Notes: generated by a model not told the origin, from the sequence alone. A stretch of 64,000 bases of DNA from Pseudomonas sp. TCU-HL1 (GCF_001708505.1 NZ_CP015992.1:930001-994000); one strand, 5' to 3'; shown: positions 17,807 to 26,581, counted from the stretch's first letter. Made by a program: numbers and translations.

Positions 17807-17888
17807 GTAGGGTGCGCCGCGCGCACCAGCGGTATTTGGGCCACGGTTGTCTCCCATCTATCCCGGCTGAACACATGGCGCACCCTAC
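17807..17888. repeat. GTAGG...CCTAC palindromic intergenic element, copy B
   Basis: Starts GTAGGGTGCGCC and ends GGCGCACCCTAC, giving 12-bp terminal inverted repeats, between the convergent amn and MBL-fold genes. It is the same subfamily as copy C at 25429. The rest of the 263-bp gap (17728-17990) holds no recognisable gene. Confidence 0.75.
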
Positions 17889-17990
17889 GGTGGGGAGTGC
17901 CGCGATGTCATGCCGAGGTTTGAGCTGGACCTCTCGCCCCCTTCCAGGGGGCCAAAAGCAAGTTCACGTTCTACGAGCGTGAATGTTTAC

Positions 17991-19037
17991 TCATGGCGCC
18001 ATAGGTGGAATCAGCCACTGATACCCCGGCGTCGGCACGCGGAAGACGTCCACCTCCACCTGCCAGTCGGTCAGCGCCTTGCCCAGGTCGCGCGGCGGGG
18101 CGAACTGGCCTTCGTCGGTGAGGTTGAAGGTGCCGAAGTGGATCGCCAGGCTGCACTGCGATTCCAGCTGCTTGTGGGCCTGCACCGCATCGTCCGGGTT
18201 CATGTGATTGTCGCGCATGAACCAGCGCGGCGCGTAGGCGCCAATCGGCAGGGCCGCGAAGCGCATCGGTCCGAACCGCTCGCGAATCAGGCGGAACTCC
18301 GGCCCCAGGCCGGTATCGCCAGGGAAAAGGAAAGGGCCGTCGGGCGATTCGATCACAAAGCCCATCCATAGCGTCTCGTTGGCGTCGCTACGGGTGCGCG
18401 CCGACCAGTGCTGGACCGGCACCGCGTGCAGTTTCAGGTCGCCCGCCAACGGCAGCTCCTGCCACCAGTCCAGTTCGATGACCTGCTTGAAACCGGTCTC
18501 TCGGATCAGCATCCCGTTGCCCAGGCCGCTGACCACGGTGGCCCGCGGGAAGCGTTCCACCAGTCCGCGCAGGCTTTCCAGGTCGAGGTGGTCGTAGTGG
18601 TTGTGGCTGACCAGGATCAGGTCGATGGGCGGCAGCTGGTCCAGTTCGAGCCCTGGCGGATGATGGCGTTTGGGACCGACGAAGCTGAAGGGGCTGACCC
18701 GCTGCGACCAGACCGGATCGGTGAGGATATTCAGGCCGCGATGCTGGATCAGCAGGGTGGCGTGATTGATGTAGGTCACCCGCAGCTCATCGCCTTCCAC
18801 CCGCACAGGCACGTCGGGCGGCACAGCCGGGCCAGGCTGGTCCAGCCATTCCGCCTGTTTTTCGCGGCTGAGCTGCCAGCGCAGGAAGGAACGCAGGTCC
18901 TTGTGCGGCTTGGGCTCGAGGTTACGGAAGCGGCGGCCGTCGAAGTTGTTCGAGGTCGGCCCGCGGTACGGCGATCGGTGATAGCCGGCAAGGGTCATCA
19001 GGTTGATCAGCCAGGTGGGGCGCAGGGCACGCGGCAT
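17991..19037 (-). CDS. MBL-fold metallo-hydrolase (RomA / NAPE-PLD-like)
   Basis: 348-residue metallo-beta-lactamase-fold hydrolase. The metal motif is SHNHYDHLD (HxHxDH) near residue 154, followed by the later ligands His in VPVQHWSAR and Asp in LFPGDTGLG. The N-terminus (MPRALRPTW...GYHRSPYRGP) and the FNLTDEGQFAPPRD C-terminal region match the RomA/NAPE-phospholipase D-like family that hydrolyses phospholipid-like or lactam/lactone bonds. ATG 19037 was chosen because AAGAGAG lies upstream and family proteins start near there. It is divergent from the rluE gene 83 bp away. Confidence 0.85.
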   Translation of the reverse strand: MPRALRPTWLINLMTLAGYHRSPYRGPTSNNFDGRRFRNLEPKPHKDLRSFLRWQLSREKQAEWLDQPGPAVPPDVPVRVEGDELRVTYINHATLLIQHRGLNILTDPVWSQRVSPFSFVGPKRHHPPGLELDQLPPIDLILVSHNHYDHLDLESLRGLVERFPRATVVSGLGNGMLIRETGFKQVIELDWWQELPLAGDLKLHAVPVQHWSARTRSDANETLWMGFVIESPDGPFLFPGDTGLGPEFRLIRERFGPMRFAALPIGAYAPRWFMRDNHMNPDDAVQAHKQLESQCSLAIHFGTFNLTDEGQFAPPRDLGKALTDWQVEVDVFRVPTPGYQWLIPPMAP

Positions 19038-19120
19038 GGCGTTGCGTTCTCTCTTGCGGCAGGAAGGCACTCAACCTAGCATGCCTCTCCCATTCCCAGA
19101 CCGCCAACCCGTTTCCAGGC

Positions 19121-19753
19121 ATGTCGCGCCCAACTCGCCCCTCTCGCCCCGCTTCCCGCCGTCCTGGCCCCGCAGCTCCTCGTCGCGTGGCCAAGGCGCC
19201 GCCGGTCGAACCGCGTCTGCTGCTGTTCAACAAGCCCTTCGACGTGCTGACGCAGTTCAGCGACGGCGAGGGCCGGGCGACGCTGAAGGACTACATTCCC
19301 ATTCCCGGTATTTATCCCGCAGGGCGCCTGGATCGCGACAGCGAAGGTCTGCTGCTGTTGACCAATGACGGCCGTCTGCAGGCGCGCATCGCCGATCCAA
19401 AGCACAAGCTGCCGAAGACTTACTGGGTGCAGGTGGAGGGGGAACCCAGAGAAGAGCAGCTCCAGCGCCTGCGCGATGGCGTCGAACTGAACGATGGGCC
19501 GACCTTGCCGGCCGAGGCGCGATTGCTGGACGAGCCGCACCTGTGGGAGCGCAACCCGCCAGTGCGCTTCCGCAAGAGCGTGCCGACGGCCTGGCTGGAG
19601 CTGGTGATTCGAGAAGGGCGTAACCGCCAGGTACGGCGCATGACCGCTGCAGTGGGCTTGCCCACCCTGCGCCTGGTGCGGGTACGTATCGGACCCTGGG
19701 GCCTCGACGGGCTGGGGCTGGGGGAGTACCGCGAAGTGCCGGCGAAGCTCTGA
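19121..19753 (+). CDS. rluE: 23S rRNA pseudouridine synthase, RluE type
   Basis: 210-residue pseudouridine synthase of the RsuA/RluB/E/F group; RluE makes pseudouridine 2457 of 23S rRNA. A 30-residue Arg/Pro-rich N-terminal tail precedes the catalytic core: LLFNKPFDVLTQFS, then AGRLDRDSEGLLLLTNDG with the catalytic Asp, and REGRNRQVRRMTAAVG. There is no S4 domain, as expected for RluE. It is convergent with the DUF2788 gene. Confidence 0.88.
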   Translation: MSRPTRPSRPASRRPGPAAPRRVAKAPPVEPRLLLFNKPFDVLTQFSDGEGRATLKDYIPIPGIYPAGRLDRDSEGLLLLTNDGRLQARIADPKHKLPKTYWVQVEGEPREEQLQRLRDGVELNDGPTLPAEARLLDEPHLWERNPPVRFRKSVPTAWLELVIREGRNRQVRRMTAAVGLPTLRLVRVRIGPWGLDGLGLGEYREVPAKL

Positions 19754-19785
19754 ACCGAGTTGCTGCGCGTCGGCGATACTGCGTT

Positions 19786-19901
19786 GCTCACAATCTTGAA
19801 AACCGCTTGCGGCTAGCGCACTTCTGTGCGGCCCCAACGGGGCGAGCAAAGCGAGTAAATGCTCATTTACAGTCGTAAACTCCGCTTTCTCGATTGTGAG
19901 C
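19786..19901. repeat. Long inverted repeat between convergent genes
   Basis: GCTCACAATCTTGAAA (19786-19801) pairs with TTTCTCGATTGTGAGC (19886-19901), 14 of 16 positions. The ~85-base interior contains further palindromes (GAGTAAATGCTCATTTAC). It occupies the 187-bp gap between rluE and the DUF2788 gene and looks like a dispersed intergenic repeat unrelated to the GTAGG elements. Confidence 0.6.
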
Positions 19902-19940
19902 GCCTTGTCTCGCTCTAGCTCGCGAGCTCGGGCTGGAGGC

Positions 19941-20144
19941 TTAAAAGCCTTCCATGCCGCCGATAACCAGCGTCTTGATCACGAAGCCCAGCACGCCCAG
20001 GCCCAGGGCGAGGAACAGGATCATGGTGCCGAAGCGCCCGGCCTTGGACTTCTTGGCCAGGTCCCAGACGATGAAGGCCATGAAGGCCACCAGGCCGGCG
20101 ATCATCGCCGTCATCATCAACTCTTCGAACTTTTCCGGGCTCAT
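19941..20144 (-). CDS. DUF2788 small membrane protein
   Basis: 67-residue inner-membrane protein. After MSPEKFEELMM come two hydrophobic helices (about 12-32 and 40-62) around a Lys-rich loop DLAKKSKAGRFG. This matches DUF2788, a small gamma-proteobacterial family of unknown function. A TATAAT box lies on the minus strand at 20286-20291, about 140 bases upstream. The region 20145-20320 otherwise holds only a GAGCC-GGAA-GGCTC hairpin. Confidence 0.82.
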   Translation of the reverse strand: MSPEKFEELMMTAMIAGLVAFMAFIVWDLAKKSKAGRFGTMILFLALGLGVLGFVIKTLVIGGMEGF

Positions 20145-20285
20145 TGCATACCTCAAGGGCTGAATACAGGCTGCACCTGCGCGGCCGAAAGGCCGGGCGG
20201 TAGGCGGGCGGTGCGCTTGTGATTCTGCGAGCCGGAAGGCTCTTATGGGGCGGGGCCGCGCGGGGGGGTACAGCAAAGCGCGGCG

Positions 20286-20291
20286 ATTATA
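20286..20291 (-). promoter_or_regulatory. Probable -10 box for the DUF2788 gene
   Basis: Minus strand reads TATAAT in the gap between the Lrp regulator and DUF2788. No convincing -35 at 17 bp. Confidence 0.4.
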
Positions 20292-20320
20292 CGCCAAGCC
20301 GTCTTCCGCGCGAGGGCCGT

Positions 20321-20800
20321 TCAGCTGCGCAGATGGCCCAGGGGCAGCTCGGTGCTGCTCAGCACCTGATTGAGCACGAAGCTCGACCGCACGCTGGTAA
20401 CCCCTTCGATCCGCGTCAACTGGCCGAGCAGGAACTGCTGGTAGTGATCCATATCGGGCACCACCACCTTCAGCTGGTAGTCCGCTTCCATTCCGGTCAC
20501 CAGGCTGCACTCCAGTACCTCAGGGCACTGGCGGATGACTTCCTGGAAATGCTCGAAACGCTCCGGAGTGTGCCGGTCCATGCCGATCAACACATAGGCG
20601 GTGAGGCTGAGGCCCAGCTTCTTGCGGTCCAGCAGAGCGACCTGGCGGACGATGTAGCCGTCGTCCTCCAGCTGTTTGACCCGCCGTGAGCAGGGCGACG
20701 GCGAGAGGCCGATGCGTTCGGCCAGCTCTTGATTGGAGATGCGCGCATCGCGTTGCAGTTCGGCGAGGATCTTCAGGTCGTAGCGATCGAGTTTTTCCAT
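20321..20800 (-). CDS. Lrp/AsnC-family transcriptional regulator
   Basis: 159 residues from ATG 20800 (alternative ATG 20812 adds MART). The N-terminal winged helix-turn-helix reads LDRYDLKILAELQRDARISNQELAERIGLSPSPCSRRVKQLEDDGYI, and the C-terminal RAM/AsnC ligand domain follows (about 65-150). Lrp-type proteins sense amino acids and form octamers. A minus-strand promoter is visible: TTGCGC, 18 bp, CAATAT, about 25 bp before the start. It faces away from a putative non-coding transcript, which it may control. Confidence 0.9.
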   Translation of the reverse strand: MEKLDRYDLKILAELQRDARISNQELAERIGLSPSPCSRRVKQLEDDGYIVRQVALLDRKKLGLSLTAYVLIGMDRHTPERFEHFQEVIRQCPEVLECSLVTGMEADYQLKVVVPDMDHYQQFLLGQLTRIEGVTSVRSSFVLNQVLSSTELPLGHLRS

Positions 20801-20939
20801 TGTGCGCGCCATGCTTTTGGTTAATTGCTGAAAATATTGCTTAGTTGGTGATTGGTTGCGCAAGTTACTCTTTGTTGAGCAATCTTAGCAATCATTCGTC
20901 GCGCGCCACGACGTAAGATTTCTCTCAGTTTCACGGCCC

Positions 20940-21117
20940 GGACAGCATGTCCACCCGACCCGCCCAATCAGGTGCGTCGGCGCCGCCGATCCAACCGGAT
21001 CGAGCAGGCCCCCGGGTCCGCGCTGCCCAATCAGGCAGGCGATGACAGCGGCGACACAATCGCCAGCACAGGACGAATTTCCCGAAGGGGGCCCCGCGGT
21101 ATGGGGCTCCCTTTTTT
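20940..21117 (+). ncRNA. Candidate small RNA ending in a strong terminator
   Basis: The plus-strand interval between the Lrp regulator and the minus-strand metal-transporter genes has no convincing protein gene but ends in a textbook terminator (21087-21117). It contains two copies of GCCCAATCAGG (about 20959 and 21029) and a CGATCC-AACC-GGATCG hairpin between them. A possible -10 (TAAGAT) lies at 20914-20919; the 5' end is not established. A short ORF from ATG 20946 (about 33 codons, Pro/Arg-rich, no ribosome binding site) is possible but looks non-coding. Confidence 0.4.
21087..21117 (+). terminator. Intrinsic terminator
   Basis: GGGGGCCCC (21087-21095), a seven-base loop, GGGGCTCCC (21103-21111; 9 bp with one G-U pair) and then six T (21112-21117). 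There is no annotated plus-strand gene upstream, so it implies a non-coding transcript. Confidence 0.85.
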
Positions 21118-21133
21118 ATTGCGCGTGGAAACG

Positions 21134-21211
21134 TCAGACCGGCAGGAACACCAACAGCAGACTCCGGGCCACCAGCCCGAGCAGGACAGTGGCGGATAAC
21201 GACAGCGGCAT
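21134..21211 (-). CDS. Possible 25-residue hydrophobic peptide
   Basis: ATG 21211 is preceded by AAGGAG at eight bases, one of the best ribosome binding sites in the window. The frame encodes 25 residues (MPLSLSATVLL... to ...VFLPV, stop TGA), a single hydrophobic helix with one Arg. It lies 58 bp downstream of the CDF exporter on the same strand, so it could be a co-transcribed small membrane partner. I do not recognise the sequence. The signal is the start context and hydrophobicity only. Confidence 0.45.
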   Translation of the reverse strand: MPLSLSATVLLGLVARSLLLVFLPV

Positions 21212-21269
21212 CGCAGACTCTCCTTCTTGTCATGGAAGGAGGCAATCTGAGATTTTCAGGGCAATTGCT

Positions 21270-22157
21270 CTAGTCGTGCTTCACCACTTCGCTGGGGTCG
21301 GCATGCACCAGCACTTCGGCGCGGGGGTACTGCGCGGTGATGGCGTTCGCGGCTTCTTCGCAGAGAGCGTGGGCTCGGGAAAGGGGCAAATCGCCGGGAA
21401 GTTCCAGGTGCAGTTGCACGTACCAGTGGTTACCGGAAATCCGCGTGCGCAGGTCATGTGCGCCGAGCACGCCGGGGACGGTGCAGGCCAGGCGATGCAT
21501 ATCGGCGCTGATCGCCGGCGTCAGCTCTTCGTCCATCAACACCGAGATCGATTCGCGGGCGATGCCGATGGCGCTCCACAGGATGTAGCCGGCGATGCCC
21601 AGGCCGAACAGCCCGTCGGCCCGCTGCCATCCCAGGCTGGCCAGCAGCAGGGCGACGAGGATGCTGCCGTTGAGCAGCAGGTCGGAGCGGTAGTGCAGCG
21701 AATCGGCGCGGATGGCGGTGGAGCCGGTGGCGCGGATTACCCGGCGCTGCAGCATCAGCAGGCCAGCCGTGAGCGCCAGCGACAGGACCATCACGCCGAT
21801 GCCGAGCAGTTCCGCCTCCAGCGGTTGCGGGTCGTTCAGGCGTACATAAGCCAGGGCCGCCACCAGCATGGCGCTCACACTGATGAACAGCGCCTGGGCC
21901 AGGCCAGCCAGGGCTTCCGCCTTGCCATGGCCGTAGCGGTGGTCGTCGTCAGCCGGCTTGAGCGCGTAACGCACCGCCAGCAGGTTGAGCAGCGACGCCG
22001 CGCTGTCCATCAGCGAGTCGGTCAGGCCGGCCAGCAGGCTGACCGAACCACTCATGGCCCAGGCGATGGCTTTGGCGATTACCAGGGTAATGGCGACGGC
22101 AAGGGACGCGCGGGTCGCCAGGCGCAGCAGGTGCGCGTGCTGCGCGGACGAGGTCAT
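21270..22157 (-). CDS. Cation diffusion facilitator (FieF-like metal exporter)
   Basis: 295-residue inner-membrane CDF transporter exporting Zn(II)/Fe(II)-type cations in exchange for protons. About six transmembrane helices fill residues 10-205. Metal-site Asp residues are in LAGLTDSLMDSAASLLNL (TM2, DxxxD) and IRADSLHYRSD (TM5, HxxxD). The cytoplasmic C-terminal domain carries metal-binding His (GAHDLRTR, VQLHLELP). It is the middle of a minus-strand set with a YceK-like lipoprotein upstream and a possible small peptide downstream. Confidence 0.92.
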   Translation of the reverse strand: MTSSAQHAHLLRLATRASLAVAITLVIAKAIAWAMSGSVSLLAGLTDSLMDSAASLLNLLAVRYALKPADDDHRYGHGKAEALAGLAQALFISVSAMLVAALAYVRLNDPQPLEAELLGIGVMVLSLALTAGLLMLQRRVIRATGSTAIRADSLHYRSDLLLNGSILVALLLASLGWQRADGLFGLGIAGYILWSAIGIARESISVLMDEELTPAISADMHRLACTVPGVLGAHDLRTRISGNHWYVQLHLELPGDLPLSRAHALCEEAANAITAQYPRAEVLVHADPSEVVKHD

Positions 22158-22268
22158 GCAGGCTCCGGTTTGAAACAGGTGAAATCCACATCCAGCCGGT
22201 CATGGGGCTGCGGCTCCCGGCGTACCCGCGTGAGCCAGATGCGATCCACCGCAGCCAGATGGCGCATT

Positions 22269-22688
22269 TCAGGCTGCCGGGCGCAGGCCGAACGCGGCCA
22301 GTTGCTGCAGGTTGCCGCTGCGCTGCAGCAGGTGCGGGTTGTCCAGCGGCAGGTCGTGGCCGGTTTCACGGGCGATGATCGACTTCAGGCGCACCGGGTC
22401 GACCTTGCCGTCGGCGGTGATGGCTTCCTGCAACTTCTCGGGCGCGATCTGGGCGTTCTGTCCCCCAGGCAGGTAGATGGCACCGGTGGCGAAGTCGACG
22501 GCGAAGGCGATCAGGCCGGGAATCACGAAAAACAGGATGCCGATGGCATCCATGGCCGCTACCGCCGGGTCGATCTTGCCCTCGATCTGACCGCGACGGT
22601 CTGGGTAGAAGAGGGTGCCGCAGGCGGTGAGCTGGGTGAACAGAGCAGCGGCGACGGCGCCGCCGATCCAACGGGAAGCAATGCGCAT
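22269..22688 (-). CDS. YceK/YidQ-like lipoprotein
   Basis: 139-residue predicted lipoprotein. Signal peptide MRIASRWIGGAVAAALFTQ ends in the lipobox LTAC, so Cys22 would be acylated. The next stretch (CGTLFYPDRRG...DAIGILFFVIPGLIAFAVDFATGAIYLP) has the hydrophobic double segment seen in the YceK/YidQ (DUF1375) group. Relatives are often misannotated as polynucleotide phosphorylase. ATG 22688 has GGAG at seven bases. Residue +2 is Gly, giving outer-membrane sorting. Function unknown. Confidence 0.72.
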   Translation of the reverse strand: MRIASRWIGGAVAAALFTQLTACGTLFYPDRRGQIEGKIDPAVAAMDAIGILFFVIPGLIAFAVDFATGAIYLPGGQNAQIAPEKLQEAITADGKVDPVRLKSIIARETGHDLPLDNPHLLQRSGNLQQLAAFGLRPAA

Positions 22689-22787
22689 AAGCATCTCCTG
22701 GTCGAAAGAGCGCAACTATACCAAGGCGTCCGTTGCAAAACTGCCTGGTTCATTTAAGACCCCGGCAAGGAACTGGCGGTTCGCCGG

Positions 22788-22793
22788 TATACT
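22788..22793 (+). promoter_or_regulatory. Possible hrpB -10 box
   Basis: TATACT 22 bases before the hrpB ATG, without a clear -35. If used, the leader is very short. Confidence 0.35.
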
Positions 22794-22815
22794 TTCGCGC
22801 CTGCCTGGAGTTCCC

Positions 22816-25338
22816 ATGAATCCGTTACCCATCGATGCCGTCCTGCCCGACCTGCGGGCCGCCCTGCAGTCCCGCCACGAAGCCGTGCTGGAGGCGCCGC
22901 CCGGCGCCGGCAAGACCACCCGCGTGCCGTTGGCCCTGCTGGGCGAGCCGTGGCTGGCCGGGCAGAGCATCCTGATGCTGGAACCGCGCCGCCTGGCCGC
23001 CCGGGCCGCCGCCGAGCGCCTGGCCAGCGAACTGGGCGAGTCGGTGGGTGAAACTGTTGGCTATCGCATCCGCCTGGAGTCCAGGGTCGGGCCGCGTACC
23101 CGCATCGAGGTGGTGACCGAGGGCATTCTTGCGCGCCGGTTACAGGACGACCCGGCGCTGGAAGGCGTCGGCCTGGTGATATTCGATGAATACCATGAGC
23201 GCAGTCTCGACGCCGATCTGGCCCTGGCCCTCTGCCTGAATGGGCGTGCCCTGTTGCGCGACGAGCCGCCGCTCAAGGTGTTGCTGATGTCCGCCACCCT
23301 GGAAGGTGAGCGCTTGTCGCGTTTGCTGGAGGAGGCCCCGGTGGTGCGCAGCGAGGGCCGCATGTTCCCGGTGGAGCAGCGCTGGGGCCGCCCCACCCAG
23401 GTGGGCGAAGCACTGGAGCCGCGCGTAGTGCAGACGGTTCTCCAGGCGCTGGCCGACGAGCCGGGCAGCCTGCTGGTGTTTCTTCCGGGCCAGGCGGAAA
23501 TTCGTCGCGTCACCGAACAGCTGGGCGAACGCCTGGACGGCCACGATGACATCCTGCTCTGCCCGCTGCACGGTGACTTGGACCTGGCCGCCCAGCGCGC
23601 CGCCATCGAGCCGGCACCGGCCGGCAAGCGCAAGGTGGTCCTCGCCACCAATATCGCCGAGACCAGCCTGACCATCGACGGCGTGCGCGTGGTCGTGGAT
23701 GCCGGCCTGGAGCGGGTACCGCGCTTTGACCCCGCCAGCGGCATGACCCGCCTGGACACCCAGCGCATTTCCCGTGCCTCCGCCACCCAGCGCGCCGGCC
23801 GTGCCGGTCGCCTGCAACCGGGTGCCTGCTATCGCCTCTGGTCAGAGGCCCAGCACGAACAACTCGTCGCCCACGGCAGCGCGGAAATCCTCCAGGCCGA
23901 CCTCGCCGGCCTGGCCCTGCAACTCGCGCGCTGGGGCGTTGGCGATCCTAATGAACTGGCCTGGCTCGATCCGCCGCCGGCCGCTGCCTATGCTCAAGGC
24001 CGCGACCTGTTGCAACGTCTCGGCGCCCTGGGCGAGGACGGCAGCCTGACACGCCACGGCCAGGCGATGGCCGAGCTGCCGGCTCATCCGCGTATCGCCC
24101 ACCTGCTGCTGCGTGGTCAGGCCCTTGGGCTTGGCGCCCTGGCGTGCGACCTCGCCGCCCTACTGGGTGAACGCGACATCCTGCGCGGTGGCGGTGCCGA
24201 CCTGCATGGCCGCCTGGCCCTGTTGGCGGGAGATGACAAGGTAGCGCGCAGTGCCCGTGGCGGCGTGCAGCGTGCCCGGCAACTGGCCCGGCAGTTCCGC
24301 TCCTACTTGCGCGGAGCGGCCAGCGAACCGGTGGCTGATCCCGGTCATCCGCGCTGGCTGGGGTGCCTGCTGGCCTTCGCCTACCCGGACCGTATCGCCC
24401 AGCAGCGCCGCGCCGGTGGTGCCGATTACCGCCTGGCCAACGGCCGTGCGGCCATCTTCGGCGAGCCCGATGCGCTGATGAAGGAAGCCTGGCTGGTGAT
24501 TGCCGACCTCGGCAGCCGCCAAGGCCAGCGTGAAGAGCGCATCTACCTGGCTGCCGATCTCGATCCGGGGCTGTTCGAGGGCCCGCTGGCCGAGCAGGTC
24601 AGTCGCCAGGATCTGCTGGACTGGGATGAACGTGAAGGTGTCTTGCGTGCCGAACGCCAGCTCAAGGTCGGTGAACTGGTGCTGGCCCGCGAGGCACTGG
24701 CCGAGCTGGACGAGGACGCACGTGGGCGGGCGTTGCTTGGCCTGGTGCGGCGCAAGGGTCTGGAACTGCTGCCGTGGGACGCAGAACTGCGCCAGTGGCA
24801 GGCACGGGTGGCGCTGTTGCGCCGTCTCGATCTCGCCGGCAAGGGCAACAGCGAGTGGCCGGACCTGTCCGACACGGCGCTGCTGGCCAGCCTGGAAGAC
24901 TGGCTGCTGCCCTGGTTGGGCAAGGTCAGCCGCCTCAGCCACTTTGGCAACCTCGACCTGGCCGGCATCCTCCAGGGCTTGTTGCCCTGGCCGCTGCCGC
25001 AACGCCTCGACGACCTGGCGCCGCGCAGCCTGGACGTACCCTCGGGCTCGCGCATCCGGCTGGATTACAGTGAAGACATACCGGTACTGGCGGTTCGCTT
25101 GCAGGAGCTGTTCGGGCTGGCGGACACCCCACGGATCGCCGGCGGCCGCCAGGGCGTCAAGCTGCACTTGCTGTCTCCGGCCCGGCGTCCGGTGCAGGTC
25201 ACCCAGGACCTGGCCAGTTTCTGGCGCAACACTTATGCCGAGGTGAAGAAGGACCTCAAGGGTCGGTACCCCAAGCACTACTGGCCGGACGATCCGCTCG
25301 TGGCCGAGCCGACGGCAAGGGCCAAGCCGAGGAAGTAG
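22816..25338 (+). CDS. hrpB: ATP-dependent helicase HrpB
   Basis: 840-residue DEAH-box (DExH) helicase. Walker A GAPPGAGKTT-like EAPPGAGKTTRVP near residue 30, DEYHERSLD (motif II, DEYH) near 122, SATLEG (III), FLPGQAEIRRV (IV), NIAETSLTI (V) and QRAGRAGR (VI), then HA2 and the HrpB C-terminal domain. Members unwind RNA; the role of bacterial HrpB is poorly known. ATG 22816 follows CTGGAG. An upstream in-frame extension to 22615 runs through the lipoprotein gene and is rejected. Confidence 0.95.
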   Translation: MNPLPIDAVLPDLRAALQSRHEAVLEAPPGAGKTTRVPLALLGEPWLAGQSILMLEPRRLAARAAAERLASELGESVGETVGYRIRLESRVGPRTRIEVVTEGILARRLQDDPALEGVGLVIFDEYHERSLDADLALALCLNGRALLRDEPPLKVLLMSATLEGERLSRLLEEAPVVRSEGRMFPVEQRWGRPTQVGEALEPRVVQTVLQALADEPGSLLVFLPGQAEIRRVTEQLGERLDGHDDILLCPLHGDLDLAAQRAAIEPAPAGKRKVVLATNIAETSLTIDGVRVVVDAGLERVPRFDPASGMTRLDTQRISRASATQRAGRAGRLQPGACYRLWSEAQHEQLVAHGSAEILQADLAGLALQLARWGVGDPNELAWLDPPPAAAYAQGRDLLQRLGALGEDGSLTRHGQAMAELPAHPRIAHLLLRGQALGLGALACDLAALLGERDILRGGGADLHGRLALLAGDDKVARSARGGVQRARQLARQFRSYLRGAASEPVADPGHPRWLGCLLAFAYPDRIAQQRRAGGADYRLANGRAAIFGEPDALMKEAWLVIADLGSRQGQREERIYLAADLDPGLFEGPLAEQVSRQDLLDWDEREGVLRAERQLKVGELVLAREALAELDEDARGRALLGLVRRKGLELLPWDAELRQWQARVALLRRLDLAGKGNSEWPDLSDTALLASLEDWLLPWLGKVSRLSHFGNLDLAGILQGLLPWPLPQRLDDLAPRSLDVPSGSRIRLDYSEDIPVLAVRLQELFGLADTPRIAGGRQGVKLHLLSPARRPVQVTQDLASFWRNTYAEVKKDLKGRYPKHYWPDDPLVAEPTARAKPRK

Positions 25339-25428
25339 GGTTGGACCTTTATTTGGACGTGGTCATGAGTCACTGGCTCTGCCTGTGACGATTCGAGTCA
25401 GCGAACCAGCAGGAGGCTGCCGGTCCCG

Positions 25429-25502
25429 TAGGGTGCGCCGCGCGCACCGGGAGACGGACTCGGAGTCGCCACCATCGCCGTGGTGCGCATGGCGCACCCT
25501 AC
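25429..25502. repeat. GTAGG...CCTAC palindromic intergenic element, copy C
   Basis: Starts GTAGGGTGCGCC and ends GGCGCACCCTAC, the same subfamily as copy B, with a different interior. It lies in the 292-bp gap between the convergent hrpB and LysR genes; nothing else is recognisable in 25339-25630 apart from the repeat. Confidence 0.75.
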
Positions 25503-25630
25503 TGATGGGCACGGTGGCGGAGATCAGCTGGGTGCTGCGTGTGAGGATGGCCCCCGATGGTCTGGCTGGCCTGCTCAAGTCGTAACAGCTGGACGCTTAC
25601 GGATCGGGAAAGCCAGCCCTGCCATGCAAA

Positions 25631-26581
25631 TCATTGAACGGATGTTCGGCTGGCTGAAGGAGAACCGAGGAATTGGCACCCGCCGCGTTTCAGCTCACCT
25701 TCGACTGCAATCAGTTCACGCAACGTATCGAGAAACAGCTTCAGTACCGGTGAGTCATCGTCGGCACGGTAAATCGCGTACAGCGGTACTTCCGGCAGTG
25801 CAGGGGTCAGGCTTCGGAAAACCACGCCTGCAGGAGCGACCTGCTCGATGGATGCCGGAAGCAAGGCCACGCCAAAGTCGGCCTGTACCAGGCTGAGCAG
25901 GGTTTGCACTTCGGTTGCCTGCTGGCGGATCTGCGGGGTGAAGCCGGCTTGCACGCAGCACTGGTAGAGAAGCTTGGCAAAGCGCGATTGCTCAAGGTCG
26001 AGCGCTACAAAGGGTTCATCAGCCAGATCGGTCGTGGCGACCTGAGGGTGCCGCGCTAGCGGATGGCTGGCGGGTAGTACGACATGGATAGGTTCGTACA
26101 TCAGCAGTTCGTTGCGCACATAAGGGTCGTCGTAGCCGACACGGAAAACGCACAAGTCAATGCGCTTCTCCTTGAGGGCTGCCACTTGCGCGACCGGCGT
26201 CATTTCCTGCAATCGCCAGCGAACGTCATGGTAGCGCTCGCGGAAGAGATGCAGCGCCCTTGGCAGCACACCGACCATCACCGAACTCATCATGCCTATT
26301 TCCAGTTCACCCAACTCGCCACGCCCGGTTTGGCGTGTCAGATCGAGTGCTCGTTTCAACTGCTCGAACACCAGGGGCGCCTGTTCCTTCAGGGTGTGCC
26401 CAGCGGCTGTGAGTTCGACCCGATGGTGGCTGCGTTTGAACAGCGGGGTGCCAATATCTTCTTCAAGAAGACGGATCTGTTGGCTAAGCGGAGGCTGAGA
26501 CATATGCAGCCGCGTTGCGGCGCGCCCAAAGTGCAGCTCATCGGCGAGTACCGAAAAATAACGTAGCAGTCGCAGGTCCAT
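25631..26581 (-). CDS. LysR-family regulator (CatR/BenM type)
   Basis: 316 residues. N-terminal HTH MDLRLLRYFSVLADELHFGRAATRLHMSQPPLSQQIRLLEEDIG is typical of the CatR/BenM/CbnR branch that controls aromatic catabolism; the co-inducer domain follows (ALPASIEQV near 235). ATG 26581 follows AGGGGA at eight bases. It is divergent from a second LysR gene, with a 232-bp gap that would hold both promoters. Whether it controls the downstream catabolic array is unknown. Confidence 0.9.
   Translation of the reverse strand: MDLRLLRYFSVLADELHFGRAATRLHMSQPPLSQQIRLLEEDIGTPLFKRSHHRVELTAAGHTLKEQAPLVFEQLKRALDLTRQTGRGELGELEIGMMSSVMVGVLPRALHLFRERYHDVRWRLQEMTPVAQVAALKEKRIDLCVFRVGYDDPYVRNELLMYEPIHVVLPASHPLARHPQVATTDLADEPFVALDLEQSRFAKLLYQCCVQAGFTPQIRQQATEVQTLLSLVQADFGVALLPASIEQVAPAGVVFRSLTPALPEVPLYAIYRADDDSPVLKLFLDTLRELIAVEGELKRGGCQFLGSPSASRTSVQ

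Noticed and set aside
22615..22815. N-terminal extension of hrpB by 67 codons
   Set aside because: Runs through the divergent lipoprotein start; the family start MNPLPIDAVLPDL with a ribosome binding site is at 22816.
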